In this document: in pieces, positions 33,187 through 42,096 of the stretch
Layout of the letters: each line of letters starts with the position of its first letter
Numbering within the stretch: the stretch's first letter is position 1
DNA from: Longimicrobiales bacterium
GTDB lineage: Bacteria > Gemmatimonadota > Gemmatimonadetes > Longimicrobiales > RSA9
Assembly: GCA_035764935.1 (NCBI GenBank)
Contig: DASTYK010000165.1
Location: 1-64,000 of the forward strand
Reading direction: 5' to 3'
Length of the DNA: 64,000 bases
The notes under the pieces: generated by a model
Told to the model about the DNA's origin: nothing
What the model saw: the letters and a program-made list of their open reading frames with translations, nothing else
Database searches by the model: none
Position numbers and translations under genes: made by a program

Positions 33187-34637
33187 AGCAGCAGCGCGGC
33201 GAGGGTGCAGACGATGACGGACAGCACGTTGAGCAGTGCGCCCGCGCGGATCATGTCACGCATGGAGATGTAGCCGGTCCCGAACGCGATTGCATTCGGC
33301 GGTGTTCCGACAGGGAGCATGAAGGCGGCCGACGACGCGAGCGCGCCGACGACCATGAAGATCATCGGGTCGTAACCCAGCCCCTGGCCTGCGGCCGCGA
33401 GCACCGGCATCCCCATGGCGGCCACGGCGGTGTTGGAGGCGAGCTCGCTCAGCAGGATGAACAGTGCAGCGGTTGCGCCGATCAGCAGCCAGAGCGGCAG
33501 CGTGTGGAATGCGACGACCATCTCGCCGAATGCGGTCGTCAGACCGGAATCGTCGAACGCCCGCGCCAGTGAGAGTCCGCCGCCAAAGAGGATGAGCACC
33601 CCCCACGGCAGCTCGCGCGTGTCCTCCCACACCAGGATCGGCCGCCGCTCGCCGGACGGCAGCAGGAACAGCAGCACCGCCCCTGCCATGGCGATGGTCG
33701 CATCATCGATCCAGGGCGCAAGCGACGTCAGCCCCGGCAGCGTCACGTCACCGATCTGCTTCGGCTGGCGCAGCAGCCACGCAACGGCCATCGACGTGAA
33801 CACGACGGCAACGATCGTTTCCGCACGGCTGCGCGGTCCCAGGCGACGTCGCTCGATCTGCAGCATCTCGTGCGCGCCGGCGGGCAGCGCGGGCGAGCGG
33901 AACAGCACGAAAACCAGGAGCGCCCAGGCAGCCGGCAGCAGCACCAGCGTCACTGGCAGGCCGACCGTGAGCCAGCTCGTGAAGCTGATGGTGCGACCGG
34001 CAAGCTCCACGGCCGATGCGGCGAGGACAGCGTTCGGCGGCGTGCCGATCAGCGTGGCAATGCCACCGATCGTCGCGGCGTACGCGATCCCGAGCATGAG
34101 AGCGGTGCCGAAGGGGAAGGCTGCGTTGTCCGTCTCCGGCGGCCGCAGCAGCTCGGCGAGCGCGAGGCCGATCGGGATCATCATCGCGGCCGTCGCGGTG
34201 TTGGAGACCCACATGCTGAGGAACGCGGTTGCGAGCATGAAGCCCAGCACCAGCGTGTGCGGCCGCGCGCCCGCCCGGGCGACGATCGCGAGCGCCATGC
34301 GGCGGTGCAGCCCCCACCGCTGCATGGCCATGGCGACTACGAACCCGCCCAGGAACAGGAAGACGACAGGATTGGCGTAGGGCGCCGCTGCGTCGGTGGC
34401 GGAGAGCACGCCGAGCGCGGGGAAGAGCACGAGCGGCACCAGCGACGTCACCGCCAGCGGCACTGCCTCCGTCAGCCACCAGGCCGACATGAGCGCAGCG
34501 ACCGCGGCGGTCCGCTGTGCCGCCGGCGGCAGAGGAAGCGGCAGCAGCAGTACGACAGCGAACACCGCGACGCCGGCCCACAGGCCGCGTCGCACGGACC
34601 CCGTCGTTCCCGGCTGCTGCGTCTGTGCGGTGCTCAC
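33171..34637 (-). CDS. SLC13/DASS-family anion:Na+ symporter
   Basis: A 488-residue inner-membrane transporter with about 11 segments. The two inverted-repeat hairpin motifs are intact: SNTATAAMMIPI in the first half and SNTAVAAMGMPV in the second, each followed by a GTPPNA loop (GTPPNAVLAAS, GTPPNAIAFGTG). The family imports dicarboxylates, citrate or sulfate with sodium. Spacing of the SNT motifs suggests di- or tricarboxylates. A GTG start overlaps the stop of the upstream gene by four bases. Confidence 0.9.
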   Translation of the reverse strand: MSTAQTQQPGTTGSVRRGLWAGVAVFAVVLLLPLPLPPAAQRTAAVAALMSAWWLTEAVPLAVTSLVPLVLFPALGVLSATDAAAPYANPVVFLFLGGFVVAMAMQRWGLHRRMALAIVARAGARPHTLVLGFMLATAFLSMWVSNTATAAMMIPIGLALAELLRPPETDNAAFPFGTALMLGIAYAATIGGIATLIGTPPNAVLAASAVELAGRTISFTSWLTVGLPVTLVLLPAAWALLVFVLFRSPALPAGAHEMLQIERRRLGPRSRAETIVAVVFTSMAVAWLLRQPKQIGDVTLPGLTSLAPWIDDATIAMAGAVLLFLLPSGERRPILVWEDTRELPWGVLILFGGGLSLARAFDDSGLTTAFGEMVVAFHTLPLWLLIGATAALFILLSELASNTAVAAMGMPVLAAAGQGLGYDPMIFMVVGALASSAAFMLPVGTPPNAIAFGTGYISMRDMIRAGALLNVLSVIVCTLAALLLGSRI

Positions 34638-35005
34638 TCGGTCGGCGGCGTGTCGTCCTCGAACATCGGGCTGATCTCGCGCCACAGGTCCTCGACCATG
34701 CGCCGGAGCTCGCGGACGCGATCCTCCTCCGCGGGATGGTCCTGCAGGTGGTAGCGCGCGGCGGACAGTGCGCTGAACGCGCGCCACAGCGCCTTGGACG
34801 CCGGCGTGCGATCGCGCGGCTGGCGCTTCTCGTCACGGAGCTGTGCGAGCACCCACTCCTGCAGCTCCTCGTCGAGCTGCACGACGCCTCCCTCGCCCCT
34901 GGACTCGTCCTCGATGATCTTCGACAGCTTGCGTTTGAACGACTTCGGCACGCCCGCCAGGACGTAGACCGTCAGATCCTCGCGTTCGAGCAATTCCGCG
35001 GACAT
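34634..35005 (-). CDS. hypothetical acidic helical protein
   Basis: A 123-residue cytoplasmic protein rich in charged residues and predicted helical, with no recognised domain. The phrase LDEELQEWVLAQLRDEKRQPRD and the acidic C-terminus (MFEDDTPPTE) stand out. GGAGGGAGAGA precedes the ATG. It overlaps the SLC13 gene by four bases and follows the thiolase gene by 35 bases, so all three may form one transcript. Confidence 0.65.
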   Translation of the reverse strand: MSAELLEREDLTVYVLAGVPKSFKRKLSKIIEDESRGEGGVVQLDEELQEWVLAQLRDEKRQPRDRTPASKALWRAFSALSAARYHLQDHPAEEDRVRELRRMVEDLWREISPMFEDDTPPTE

Positions 35006-35040
35006 TCTCTCCCTCCGTCAGGGGTAGTGCTTCGGCGCGT

Positions 35041-36330
35041 TCAGCGCTCGACCACCATCGAAAAGCCCAGCCCGCCCGCAGCGCAGACGGTGATCAGGCC
35101 GAGACCAAGACCGCGACGCCGCATTTCGCGCAGCAGCGTGATCGTCAGGCGTCCTCCCGTGGCGCCGAACGGGTGCCCGATCGCGATACTGCCGCCCATC
35201 ACGTTGATGCGGCTCTCGTCCAGGATGCCGACCTTCCGGTCGCGTCCCAGCTCGCGGCGGGCAAACTCGTCGGAATCCAGCGCCTGCAGGTTGGAAAGCA
35301 CCTGCGACGCGAACGCCTCGTGCATCTCCCACAGCTCGATGTCCTGCATCGTCACGCCGGCGCGCTCCAGTGCGACCGGCGCGGCATATGCCGGACCCTG
35401 CAGCAGCTGTGCACCGGGGTTCAGCGCGCTGTACGCATAGCTGCGGATGTAGCCGAGCGGCTCGTACCCCAGCGCCTTCGCCTTTTCCTCGTCCATCAGC
35501 AGCACCGCCGATGCGCCATCCGTGAGCGGCGATGCGTTGCCTGCAGTGACGGTGCCGTACTTCCTGTCGAAGACCGGCTTGAGCGACGCGAGCTTGTCCA
35601 GCGACGTGTCGCCGCGGATGCCGTTGTCGGTGTCCGCCACTTCCTCGTAGTCGGGCGGGATGAAGACGGGAACGATCTCCTCCTTGAGCCGCCCGTCCGC
35701 ATGACCCTGCTGCGCAAGCTGATGCGAGCGCAGTGCCCACCGGTCCTGCGCCTCGCGCGAGATGCCGTTCTCCTTCGCCATGCGCTCGGCGCTCTCGCCC
35801 ATCGACTCGCCCGTCGACGGCTCCGCGATCGCCGGCGTGCGCGGCGCCAGGTCCTTCGGCCTCACGCCCGCGAGCGCACTGACCCGCTGCGCGACCGTCT
35901 TCGCCTTCGATGCCGTGAGGAGTGCACCACGCAGCTTCTTCGAGAGCAGCATTGGTACATCGCTGAGCACCTCCACGCCACCGGCGATCATGATGTCGGC
36001 ATGCCCCCGGTGGATCTGGTCCGCGGCCGAGGTGATCGCCTGGTTCGCAGACGCGCACGCCCTGCTCACGCTGAACGCTGGCTTGGTCGGCGGGATCCCC
36101 GCAGCAAGTCCCACCTCACGCGCCACGTTGGGGGCGTCGATGTTCGGGACCACGACGCCGTAAACCAGCTCATCGATCTGATCCGGCACCAGGTCGGCTC
36201 TGGACAGAAGCTCACGGACGGCGACGGTGCCGAGCTGGGTGGGAGACATATCGCGGAAATAGGAGCCCGCCTTGCTGAAGGGGGTCCGGCAGCCATCGAC
36301 GATCGCGACTCTACGCCCGTTTTCCGCCAT
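35041..36330 (-). CDS. acetyl-CoA acyltransferase (thiolase, FadI/FadA type)
   Basis: A 429-residue thiolase. The nucleophilic cysteine is C92 in SRACASANQ, H337 lies in MHEAFASQ, H386 in IGHPFGATGGR, and the second active cysteine C416 in CAAGGLGF. The length and N-terminal TPFSKAG fit the degradative FadI-like branch that cleaves 3-ketoacyl-CoA in beta-oxidation. No partner hydratase/dehydrogenase gene is adjacent. It reads leftward into a small acidic protein and an SLC13 carrier. Start at ATG 36330. Confidence 0.92.
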   Translation of the reverse strand: MAENGRRVAIVDGCRTPFSKAGSYFRDMSPTQLGTVAVRELLSRADLVPDQIDELVYGVVVPNIDAPNVAREVGLAAGIPPTKPAFSVSRACASANQAITSAADQIHRGHADIMIAGGVEVLSDVPMLLSKKLRGALLTASKAKTVAQRVSALAGVRPKDLAPRTPAIAEPSTGESMGESAERMAKENGISREAQDRWALRSHQLAQQGHADGRLKEEIVPVFIPPDYEEVADTDNGIRGDTSLDKLASLKPVFDRKYGTVTAGNASPLTDGASAVLLMDEEKAKALGYEPLGYIRSYAYSALNPGAQLLQGPAYAAPVALERAGVTMQDIELWEMHEAFASQVLSNLQALDSDEFARRELGRDRKVGILDESRINVMGGSIAIGHPFGATGGRLTITLLREMRRRGLGLGLITVCAAGGLGFSMVVER

Positions 36331-36503
36331 GCGGCCTCCTTACAGCGGGTTGCGGAAGCTTGGGGCGTGGAAGGGCGGGTTGCAAGGCGGGGAGCGGTCG
36401 CGGCGAGCCGGTTGTGTGCTGTCTCGCTCTGCAATTCCGGACACCCGTCTGTACTCGACCGTGGCGCGCGCCGCGCCCACGCCGACGGACTGCGAGCTGC
36501 CTT

Positions 36504-36548
36504 CGGGCAGAGTTGGCGCGCAGGCGCCCGCGCCCGGGCAGGTGCGAG
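36504..36548 (+). repeat. left 45-bp arm of the inverted repeat
   Basis: Begins CGGGCAGAGTTGGCGCG and ends CAGGTGCGAG. It ends 95 bases before the start codon of the enclosed gene. The preceding CTGCCTT with the arm's first bases can form a small hairpin (CTGCC/GGCAG). Confidence 0.9.
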
Positions 36549-36643
36549 TATGGCGAGTGCTTCTGCGGATGGCTGATTGCTGATGGCGGGTTTCGCTATG
36601 CTCGAGCCCCTCTCGACGATCAACGTTCACTGGGAGGGGGATC

Positions 36644-37018
36644 ATGGACTACTACTTCGATCACGAAAAGCTGCAGGTGTACCAACTGGCGAGGGAGCTG
36701 AACCGCGAGGTGGTTCGCCTGCTCGGTCGGTTACCGCGGGGGCACGCGGATTCACGTGACAACCTGAGACGCGCGTCCATGTCCGTGAGCCGCAACATCG
36801 CCGAAGGTGCCGGCAAGTGGAGAGTTCCGGACAAAATTCATTTCTATCAGATCGCCCGCGCCTCGGCCACCGAATGTGCGGCCTCGCTCGATGAGCTTGT
36901 GGATTGCGCAGGGCTCAAGAGCGGGGATGTCGAGGAGCTGAAGCGAACGGCCGCACGCATCGTAGCGATGCTGATCTCGATGATCCGCTCGCTGGAAACC
37001 CGCACGGCGGCGAACTGA
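36644..37018 (+). CDS. four-helix-bundle protein (23S rRNA intervening-sequence protein family)
   Basis: A 124-residue, all-helical protein of the S23/IVP family (TIGR02436-like), first known from intervening sequences in 23S rRNA genes of Leptospira and related to Avd of diversity-generating retroelements. Hallmarks are the start YFDHEKLQVYQLARELN, the central NIAEGAGKW at about 50-58 and ARASATECAASLDEL near 70-85. The surface is basic, which suits nucleic-acid binding. No rRNA gene is present. Instead the gene lies between long inverted repeats. GGGAGGGGG at 36632-36640 is a strong ribosome-binding site. Its molecular function is unknown. Confidence 0.88.
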   Translation: MDYYFDHEKLQVYQLARELNREVVRLLGRLPRGHADSRDNLRRASMSVSRNIAEGAGKWRVPDKIHFYQIARASATECAASLDELVDCAGLKSGDVEELKRTAARIVAMLISMIRSLETRTAAN

Positions 37019-37065
37019 AGGAAACATCGGGGCGCGAACACTGTTCAGTCTACCCGCCTACGATG

Positions 37066-37110
37066 CTCGCACCTGCCCGGGCGCGGGCGCGTGCGCGCCA
37101 ACTCTGCCCG
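37066..37110 (-). repeat. right 45-bp arm of the inverted repeat
   Basis: Inverted copy of the left arm with a single mismatch. It starts CTCGCACCTGCCCGGG, 47 bases after the stop of the four-helix-bundle gene. Its outer end runs into a 22-base direct repeat. Confidence 0.9.
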
Positions 37111-37151
37111 AGCAGTTCCGCTCTCCCACAACTCTGCCCGAGCAGTTCCGC
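37100..37151. repeat. 22-bp direct repeat, two perfect copies, 30-bp period
   Basis: AACTCTGCCCGAGCAGTTCC plus GC occurs at 37100-37121 and again at 37130-37151. The first copy overlaps the outer end of the right inverted-repeat arm by 11 bases. The copies carry a small dyad (CTGC/GCAG) and end six bases before the sufU stop. Confidence 0.9.
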
Positions 37152-37156
37152 CGTTC

Positions 37157-37615
37157 CTACCTGGCTTTCACCTTCTTCAACGCCTCTGCGACTGCATCCC
37201 ACCCCAGCAGCGCGCATTTCACCCTCACCGGAAACTTCGCCACGCCCGCGAGCGCGCGCGTGTCTCCCAGCGCGCGGTCGCTGGCCGCAGCGTCATCGCC
37301 GTGCATCATCGCGGCGAACCGCGCTCCCAGCTCATGCGTCTCGGACGGAGTCTTCCCCACGAGCAGCGACGTCATCATCGATGCCGACGCCTGTGAGATC
37401 GAGCAGCCCTCCCCCAGGAACTTCACGTCCGAGATGCGACCGTCGGAATCCAGTTTCAGCCCGAGATGAATCTCGTCGCCGCAGGTCGGGTTCTTCATGT
37501 GCACGGTCGCGTCCGCGTCCGGGATGGCGCCGCGGTTGCGCGGCTTCTTGTAGTGCTCGAGGATCAGCTCCTGGAACAGCGCGCCGAGTGCGGGGGTGGA
37601 GCGGTCAATCGTCAT
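37157..37615 (-). CDS. sufU: SufU, zinc-dependent sulfur acceptor/scaffold of the SUF system
   Basis: A 152-residue SufU protein. The ligand residues C45 and D47 (NPTCGD), C71 (GEGCSIS) and C134 (RVKCALLGW) match the zinc site of SufU, and the extra loop between C71 and C134 separates it from IscU. SufU takes sulfur from SufS and passes it to SufBCD. It is the last gene of the suf operon, 26 bases after sufS. The translated C-terminus (KKVKAR) ends beside the repeats of the four-helix-bundle cassette. Confidence 0.93.
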   Translation of the reverse strand: MTIDRSTPALGALFQELILEHYKKPRNRGAIPDADATVHMKNPTCGDEIHLGLKLDSDGRISDVKFLGEGCSISQASASMMTSLLVGKTPSETHELGARFAAMMHGDDAAASDRALGDTRALAGVAKFPVRVKCALLGWDAVAEALKKVKAR

Positions 37616-37641
37616 GGCAGGTTTGCGGGTCGCGACGTGTG

Positions 37642-38883
37642 TCAGCCGATTGCGAACAGCTCGCGCGCCGTGATCAGTGCCGCGGCGAGCCGGTCGATCT
37701 CTTCGGTGGTGTTGTAGAGGTAGAACGACGCGCGCGCGGTGGCAGGCACGCCGAGCCGGGTCATGAGCGGGCCGGCGCAGTGGTGTCCCGCGCGAACGGC
37801 GATGCCCTCTGCATCCAGTACTGTCGCGATGTCGTGCGGGTGCACGCCCTCCAGGGCAAAGGAAAATACCGCGAGGCGCTCTTCGAGGTTCTCGGGGCCG
37901 AACAGCCGTATGCCTTCGACCTGCGACAGCCTGTCCATCGCGTGCCGTGCGAGCTCATGCTCCCACGCGAGGAGCGCGTCATGGCCGATGCCGTCGATGT
38001 AGTCGCATGCCGCAGCCATGCCGACGGCGCCGGCCGCGTTGGGAGTGCCGGCCTCGAACTTGTGCGGCACCCTGGCCCAGGTCGAGCACTCCATGGAGAC
38101 CGACTCGATCATCTCGCCGCCGCCCTGGTAGGGCGGCATCGCGTCGAGCAGCTCGCGCCGCGCCCAGAGCACGCCGATGCCCATCGGGCCGCACATCTTG
38201 TGGCCGGACAGGGCGTAAAAGTCACAGTCGAGCGCCTGGACGTCGACGGGCAGGTGCGGTGCGGCCTGGGCGCCGTCCACCAGGACGAGCGCGCCTGCCG
38301 CATGTGCCTTCTCAATGATTGCGTGCACGGGGTTGATCGTGCCCAGTGCGTTGGATACATGCCCGACCGCTACCAGCTTCGTCCGCTCGTTCAGCAGGCG
38401 ATCATACTCCTCGAGAACGAGCCGTCCCTGCTCATCGATGTCGACCCAGCGGATCACGGCGCCGGTCCGCTCCGCGACGAGCTGCCAGGGCACGATGTTG
38501 GAGTGATGCTCGAGCATGGTGACGATGATCTCGTCGCCGGGCTGCAGGTTCGCACCCCCCCATGACGATGCCACCAGGTTGATCGCCTCGGTCGTGCCGC
38601 GGACCCAGATCACCTCGTCCGGGGATGGCGCATTGATGAAGCGTCCGAGGCGGACTCGGGCGTTCTCGTACGCGTCGGTCGCACGGCGGGCCAGGTCGTA
38701 CAGACCGCGGTGTACGTTGGCGTTGTCCTGCAGCAGGAACTCGTTGACGGCGTCGATGACCGGGCGCGGCTTCTGCGACGTTGCGGCGTTGTCGAGGTAG
38801 GCGAGCGGCTTGCCATTCGCCGTCTGGTCCAGCAGCGGGAAATCGGCGCGCAGCCGATGGATGTCCGGCATTACGGTGGCCAC
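37642..38883 (-). CDS. sufS: SufS cysteine desulfurase
   Basis: A 413-residue PLP enzyme that removes sulfur from cysteine as a persulfide. The PLP lysine is K229 in SGHKMCGPMG, and the persulfide cysteine is C369 in RAGHHCAGPL, the group-II position. LDNAATSQKP and EHHSNIVPW are further family marks. A GTG at 38883 is preferred because AGGAGG stands six bases before it; the ATG at 38871 (MPDIHRL) is too far from that site. It lies between the Rieske gene and sufU in the operon. Confidence 0.93.
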   Translation of the reverse strand: MATVMPDIHRLRADFPLLDQTANGKPLAYLDNAATSQKPRPVIDAVNEFLLQDNANVHRGLYDLARRATDAYENARVRLGRFINAPSPDEVIWVRGTTEAINLVASSWGGANLQPGDEIIVTMLEHHSNIVPWQLVAERTGAVIRWVDIDEQGRLVLEEYDRLLNERTKLVAVGHVSNALGTINPVHAIIEKAHAAGALVLVDGAQAAPHLPVDVQALDCDFYALSGHKMCGPMGIGVLWARRELLDAMPPYQGGGEMIESVSMECSTWARVPHKFEAGTPNAAGAVGMAAACDYIDGIGHDALLAWEHELARHAMDRLSQVEGIRLFGPENLEERLAVFSFALEGVHPHDIATVLDAEGIAVRAGHHCAGPLMTRLGVPATARASFYLYNTTEEIDRLAAALITARELFAIG

Positions 38884-38979
38884 GGTGGCCCTCCTGAACG
38901 CTGCGGCCGCCATGACAGCGGCGGCCGCGCTGGCGGCGACGCGGATCGCATCGCCGTGATCGTGAACGTATCGGTCGCG

Positions 38980-39303
38980 CTAGACCGCCACCCAGATGCC
39001 GCCGTCCTCGACCTTCACGTCATATGTCCTGAGCGGCTTCACTGCCGGCAGCCGTGTCGCGCGGCCGCTCTCCATCTGGAACTTCGCACCATGCCACGCG
39101 CACTCGACCTCGCCGTCGTCGATGGTGCCGGCGTGCATCGGGAAATCGCGGTGCGTGCAGTTGTCGGCGAACGCGTAGATGCGGCCGTCCGCGTTCGCCA
39201 GGCAGATCTTCTTCCCTTCGATCTCCACGCCGTGCAGTGCGTTGGGCGGCACGTCATCGACGGCCGCCACACGCACGAAGTTGCCAGCCTCCACGTCAGA
39301 CAA
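38980..39303 (-). CDS. Rieske [2Fe-2S] ferredoxin of the suf operon
   Basis: A 107-residue Rieske-type protein. The ligands C49 and H51 (CTH) and C68 and H71 (CAWH) have the standard C-x-H-x16-C-x2-H spacing. It resembles the small ferredoxin subunits of dioxygenases and NirD. Such genes occur inside suf operons of several phyla, where they may supply electrons or serve as a first client. A TTG at 39303 is used, overlapping the sufD stop by eight bases. A GTG at 39294 is the alternative. It lies before sufS. Confidence 0.85.
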   Translation of the reverse strand: MSDVEAGNFVRVAAVDDVPPNALHGVEIEGKKICLANADGRIYAFADNCTHRDFPMHAGTIDDGEVECAWHGAKFQMESGRATRLPAVKPLRTYDVKVEDGGIWVAV

Positions 39304-40612
39304 GCTTCTTCTCGATCGCGCTGCGAAGCTCCTCGACCACTGCCGGCATCGGCAGCCGCTCGAGCACTTCACCGAAGAAACCGAAGACGACGAGCCGCTC
39401 CGCGATGCTGCGCGGGATGCCGCGGCTCATGATGTAGAACAGCTCCTCCGCGTCGAGCTGACCGACGGTCGCCGCGTGTGAGCAGCGCACGTCGTCCGCC
39501 TCGATCTCCAGGTTCGGCAGCGACGTCGAATTCGCCTCCCGGGAGAGCAGCAGGTTGCGGTTCGTCTGGTACGCGTCGGTCCGCTGCGCCTTCGGGAACA
39601 CCTTGATGATGCCCCGGAAGACGGCGTGCGCCGAGTCGTCGAGCGCACCCTTGTAGAGCAGGTCGCTCTGCGCGTGCGGCGTGCGGTGGTCCTGGCGCGT
39701 GTTGTGGTCGAAGTGCTGGTCGCCCTTGCCGAAGTACAGGCCCAGCATGTCGCTGCGCGAGCCCGGCCCCTCGAGCGAGGCCGCGAGGTCGACACGTGCC
39801 ACGTCGGCACCGAGGTTCACGATCAGCGAGTCCAGGTTGGCATCGCGCGCGGCGACCGTGCGCTGCGTGGACAGGTGCTTCACGCCCCGGCCCCACTGCT
39901 GCATCGCCACGTACTGCACGTTCGCGGACGTCGCCGCGATCACCTCGACCACGCCGTTCACGAAGGTGGTGCCCTCCATGTCCGGCGACGACATTTCCTC
40001 GACGAAACCGAAGCTGCTCGCGTCCTCCGCGACGATCAACGTGCGCGGCATGTACGCCAGCCCGGGCTGGTCGATGTAGCGGGCAACACGGATCGGTGCG
40101 TCGATGCGCACACCGCGCGGGACGTACAGGAAGATGCCCGCCGTCCAGAGCGCGCCGTTCAGTGCGGAGAACTTGCCGTGCTTCGCCGGGACCGCCTGCG
40201 TGCCCAGGTACTTCTCGATCAGCTCGCCGTACTCGTCGGCGGCCTTTGCCATATCGAGCAGCAGCACACCCTTCTTCGCGAGCGCTTCGTCCAGCTCGAT
40301 CGAGACGATCGAAGCGCCAGCCTGGACCACCCTGGCCGACGCTTCGCGCCCCTGCAGCAGCGCGTGCGCCGCGTCAGCAGACGTCGTGTTTGCCGCGGGG
40401 TCCGCGAGCGTGACCTGGTCCCAGCTCAGCCGCGACACCTCGGTGTAGCGCCACTCCTCGAGCTCGGTCGTCGGCAGCGGCAGCTCTTCCCAGGCCCGCC
40501 ACGCCTCCGCCCGGCGCGACTTCAGCCAGTGCGGCTCGTTCGCCGAGCGCTTCTCCACCGCTTCCCTGCTGTATGCGGCCGCACCCTCGACCGCCGTAAG
40601 AACCTCAGCCAA
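39296..40612 (-). CDS. sufD: SufD subunit of the Fe-S assembly scaffold
   Basis: A 438-residue SufBD-family protein. It has the right-handed beta-helix core and the C-terminal segment [20 protein letters not shown] that binds SufC. The N-terminus is a longer helical domain, as in SufD. With SufB and SufC it forms the SufBC2D scaffold for de novo cluster assembly. It starts at TTG within the sufB stop (eight-base overlap), with GGAGGG six bases upstream. Confidence 0.92.
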   Translation of the reverse strand: MAEVLTAVEGAAAYSREAVEKRSANEPHWLKSRRAEAWRAWEELPLPTTELEEWRYTEVSRLSWDQVTLADPAANTTSADAAHALLQGREASARVVQAGASIVSIELDEALAKKGVLLLDMAKAADEYGELIEKYLGTQAVPAKHGKFSALNGALWTAGIFLYVPRGVRIDAPIRVARYIDQPGLAYMPRTLIVAEDASSFGFVEEMSSPDMEGTTFVNGVVEVIAATSANVQYVAMQQWGRGVKHLSTQRTVAARDANLDSLIVNLGADVARVDLAASLEGPGSRSDMLGLYFGKGDQHFDHNTRQDHRTPHAQSDLLYKGALDDSAHAVFRGIIKVFPKAQRTDAYQTNRNLLLSREANSTSLPNLEIEADDVRCSHAATVGQLDAEELFYIMSRGIPRSIAERLVVFGFFGEVLERLPMPAVVEELRSAIEKKLV

Positions 40613-42020
40613 CGGAACCCTCCATCTCCAGCTCGATGAGGCGGTTCAGCTCGACCGCATACTCGAGCGGAAGCTGCTTCGCGATCGGCTCGATGAAGCC
40701 ACGCACGATCATCGCGCTGGCCTCCTCCTCCGACAGCCCCCGGCTCATCAGATAGAACAACTGCTCCTCGCCGATCTTCGAGACCGTCGCCTCGTGACCG
40801 ACGCTCGCGCTCTGCTCCTCGATCTCGATGTACGGGAACGTGTCCGTACGCGAGGTGTCGTTCAGCAGCAGCGCGTCACACTCGACGTTCGACTTCGCGT
40901 CGTCGGCTCCCTCGTAGATCTTGCACAGGCCACGGTACGTCGAGCGGCCGGTCCCCTTGGAAATCGACTTGGAGATGATGCGTGACGTCGTGTGCGGCGC
41001 CGCGTGCACCACCTTGCCACCCGTGTCCTGGTGCTGGCCGTCGCCGGCGTAGGCGATGGACAGGATCTCGCCGTGCGCACCCTTGCCGACCAGGTAGCAC
41101 GACGGGTACTTCATCGTCAGCTTCGAGCCCAGGTTGCCGTCCAGCCACTCCATGTGCGCACCTTCGTGCACCAGCGCCCGCTGGGTTACGAGGTTGTACA
41201 TGTTGTGCGACCAGTTCTGGATGGTCACGTACCGGAAGCGCGCGTTCGGCTTCACGATGATCTCGATCACGCCCGAGTGGAACGACTCCGTCGAGTACGA
41301 CGGCGCCGTGCACCCCTCGATGTACTGCGCGTTCGCACCCTCGTCGACGATGATCAGCGTGCGCTCGAACTGCCCCATCCGCTCCGCGTTCACGCGGAAG
41401 TACGCCTGCAGCGGGATGTCGACCGTCACACCCTTCGGGATGTAGACGAAGCTGCCACCCGACCACGCAGCGCTGTTCAGCGCGGCGAACTTGTTGTCCT
41501 GCGGCGGCACCACCGTGCCGAAGTACTCCCTGAAAAGATCCGGGTAGAGACGCAGCCCATCCTCGATCGACTCGAAGATGACGCCCTTCTCCTCCCACTC
41601 CTTCTTCAGCGAGTGGTAAACCATCTCGGACTCGTACTGCGCTCCGACACCCGCGAGCACCTTACGCTCCGCCTCGGGAATGCCGAGCTTCTCGAACGTG
41701 TCCTTGATCTCCTGCGGCACGTCGTCCCAGGAGCGCTCCATCTGCTCCTGCGGCCTGATGTAGTAGTAGATCTCGTCCAGCGTCGCATCGAGCGTCGACA
41801 GGTCGCCGCCCCACGTCGGCATCGGCTTCGCCGCGAAGATCTTCAGCGCCTTCAGCCGGAAGTTCAGCATCCACTCCGGCTCGTTCTTGTGCGCCGAGAT
41901 CTCGCGGACGATCTCCTCGTCCAGACCCGGACGCGCCTTGAAGACCGGCTTGCCCTCGGTTACGAACCCGTACTTGTACTCTTCCAGGCCGAGACCGGCG
42001 ATCGTTTCATTCTCTGGCAT
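40605..42020 (-). CDS. sufB: SufB subunit of the Fe-S assembly scaffold
   Basis: A 471-residue SufB. Family landmarks are the N-terminal [26 protein letters not shown] in the beta-helix, [17 protein letters not shown] around the conserved cysteine and the C-terminal [19 protein letters not shown]. SufB is the subunit on which the cluster is built. AGGAGTAGAG precedes the ATG at 42020. In-frame sequence upstream (rich in P and G) belongs to a hairpin-containing spacer after sufC. Confidence 0.94.
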   Translation of the reverse strand: MPENETIAGLGLEEYKYGFVTEGKPVFKARPGLDEEIVREISAHKNEPEWMLNFRLKALKIFAAKPMPTWGGDLSTLDATLDEIYYYIRPQEQMERSWDDVPQEIKDTFEKLGIPEAERKVLAGVGAQYESEMVYHSLKKEWEEKGVIFESIEDGLRLYPDLFREYFGTVVPPQDNKFAALNSAAWSGGSFVYIPKGVTVDIPLQAYFRVNAERMGQFERTLIIVDEGANAQYIEGCTAPSYSTESFHSGVIEIIVKPNARFRYVTIQNWSHNMYNLVTQRALVHEGAHMEWLDGNLGSKLTMKYPSCYLVGKGAHGEILSIAYAGDGQHQDTGGKVVHAAPHTTSRIISKSISKGTGRSTYRGLCKIYEGADDAKSNVECDALLLNDTSRTDTFPYIEIEEQSASVGHEATVSKIGEEQLFYLMSRGLSEEEASAMIVRGFIEPIAKQLPLEYAVELNRLIELEMEGSVG

Positions 42021-42056
42021 CTCTACTCCTGGCTGTGAGCCCGCCGGAACGGACCC

Positions 42057-42081
42057 GGGCCCGGGCACGGTGCCGGGGCCC
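42057..42081. other. GC-rich hairpin between sufC and sufB
   Basis: GGGCCCGGGCAC and GTGCCGGGGCCC form a 12-base stem with one mismatch about a single central base. It lies 16 bases past the sufC stop and 36 bases before the sufB start. It could stabilise the sufC end or pause polymerase, and so tune the SufC to SufB ratio. Confidence 0.5.
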
Positions 42082-42096
42082 GCATGTGCAGATCAT

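Larger units (their letters stand above)
36504..37110. mobile_element. putative cassette: four-helix-bundle gene between 45-bp inverted repeats
   Basis: Arms at 36504-36548 and 37066-37110 are inverted copies with 44 of 45 positions identical; the only mismatch is at arm position 20. They enclose one 124-codon four-helix-bundle gene and its own ribosome-binding site. The outer ends (CGGGCAGAG) and inner ends (GGTGCGAG) are both sharp. There is no transposase, so if it moves it must use an enzyme from elsewhere. No clear target-site duplication is visible. The rest of the 36331-36643 gap holds no gene that I can support. Confidence 0.6.

Noticed and set aside
36644-37018. Intervening sequence within a 23S rRNA gene
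   Set aside because: The flanks are protein-coding (thiolase and sufU) and show no rRNA sequence, although the protein family is that of rRNA intervening sequences.
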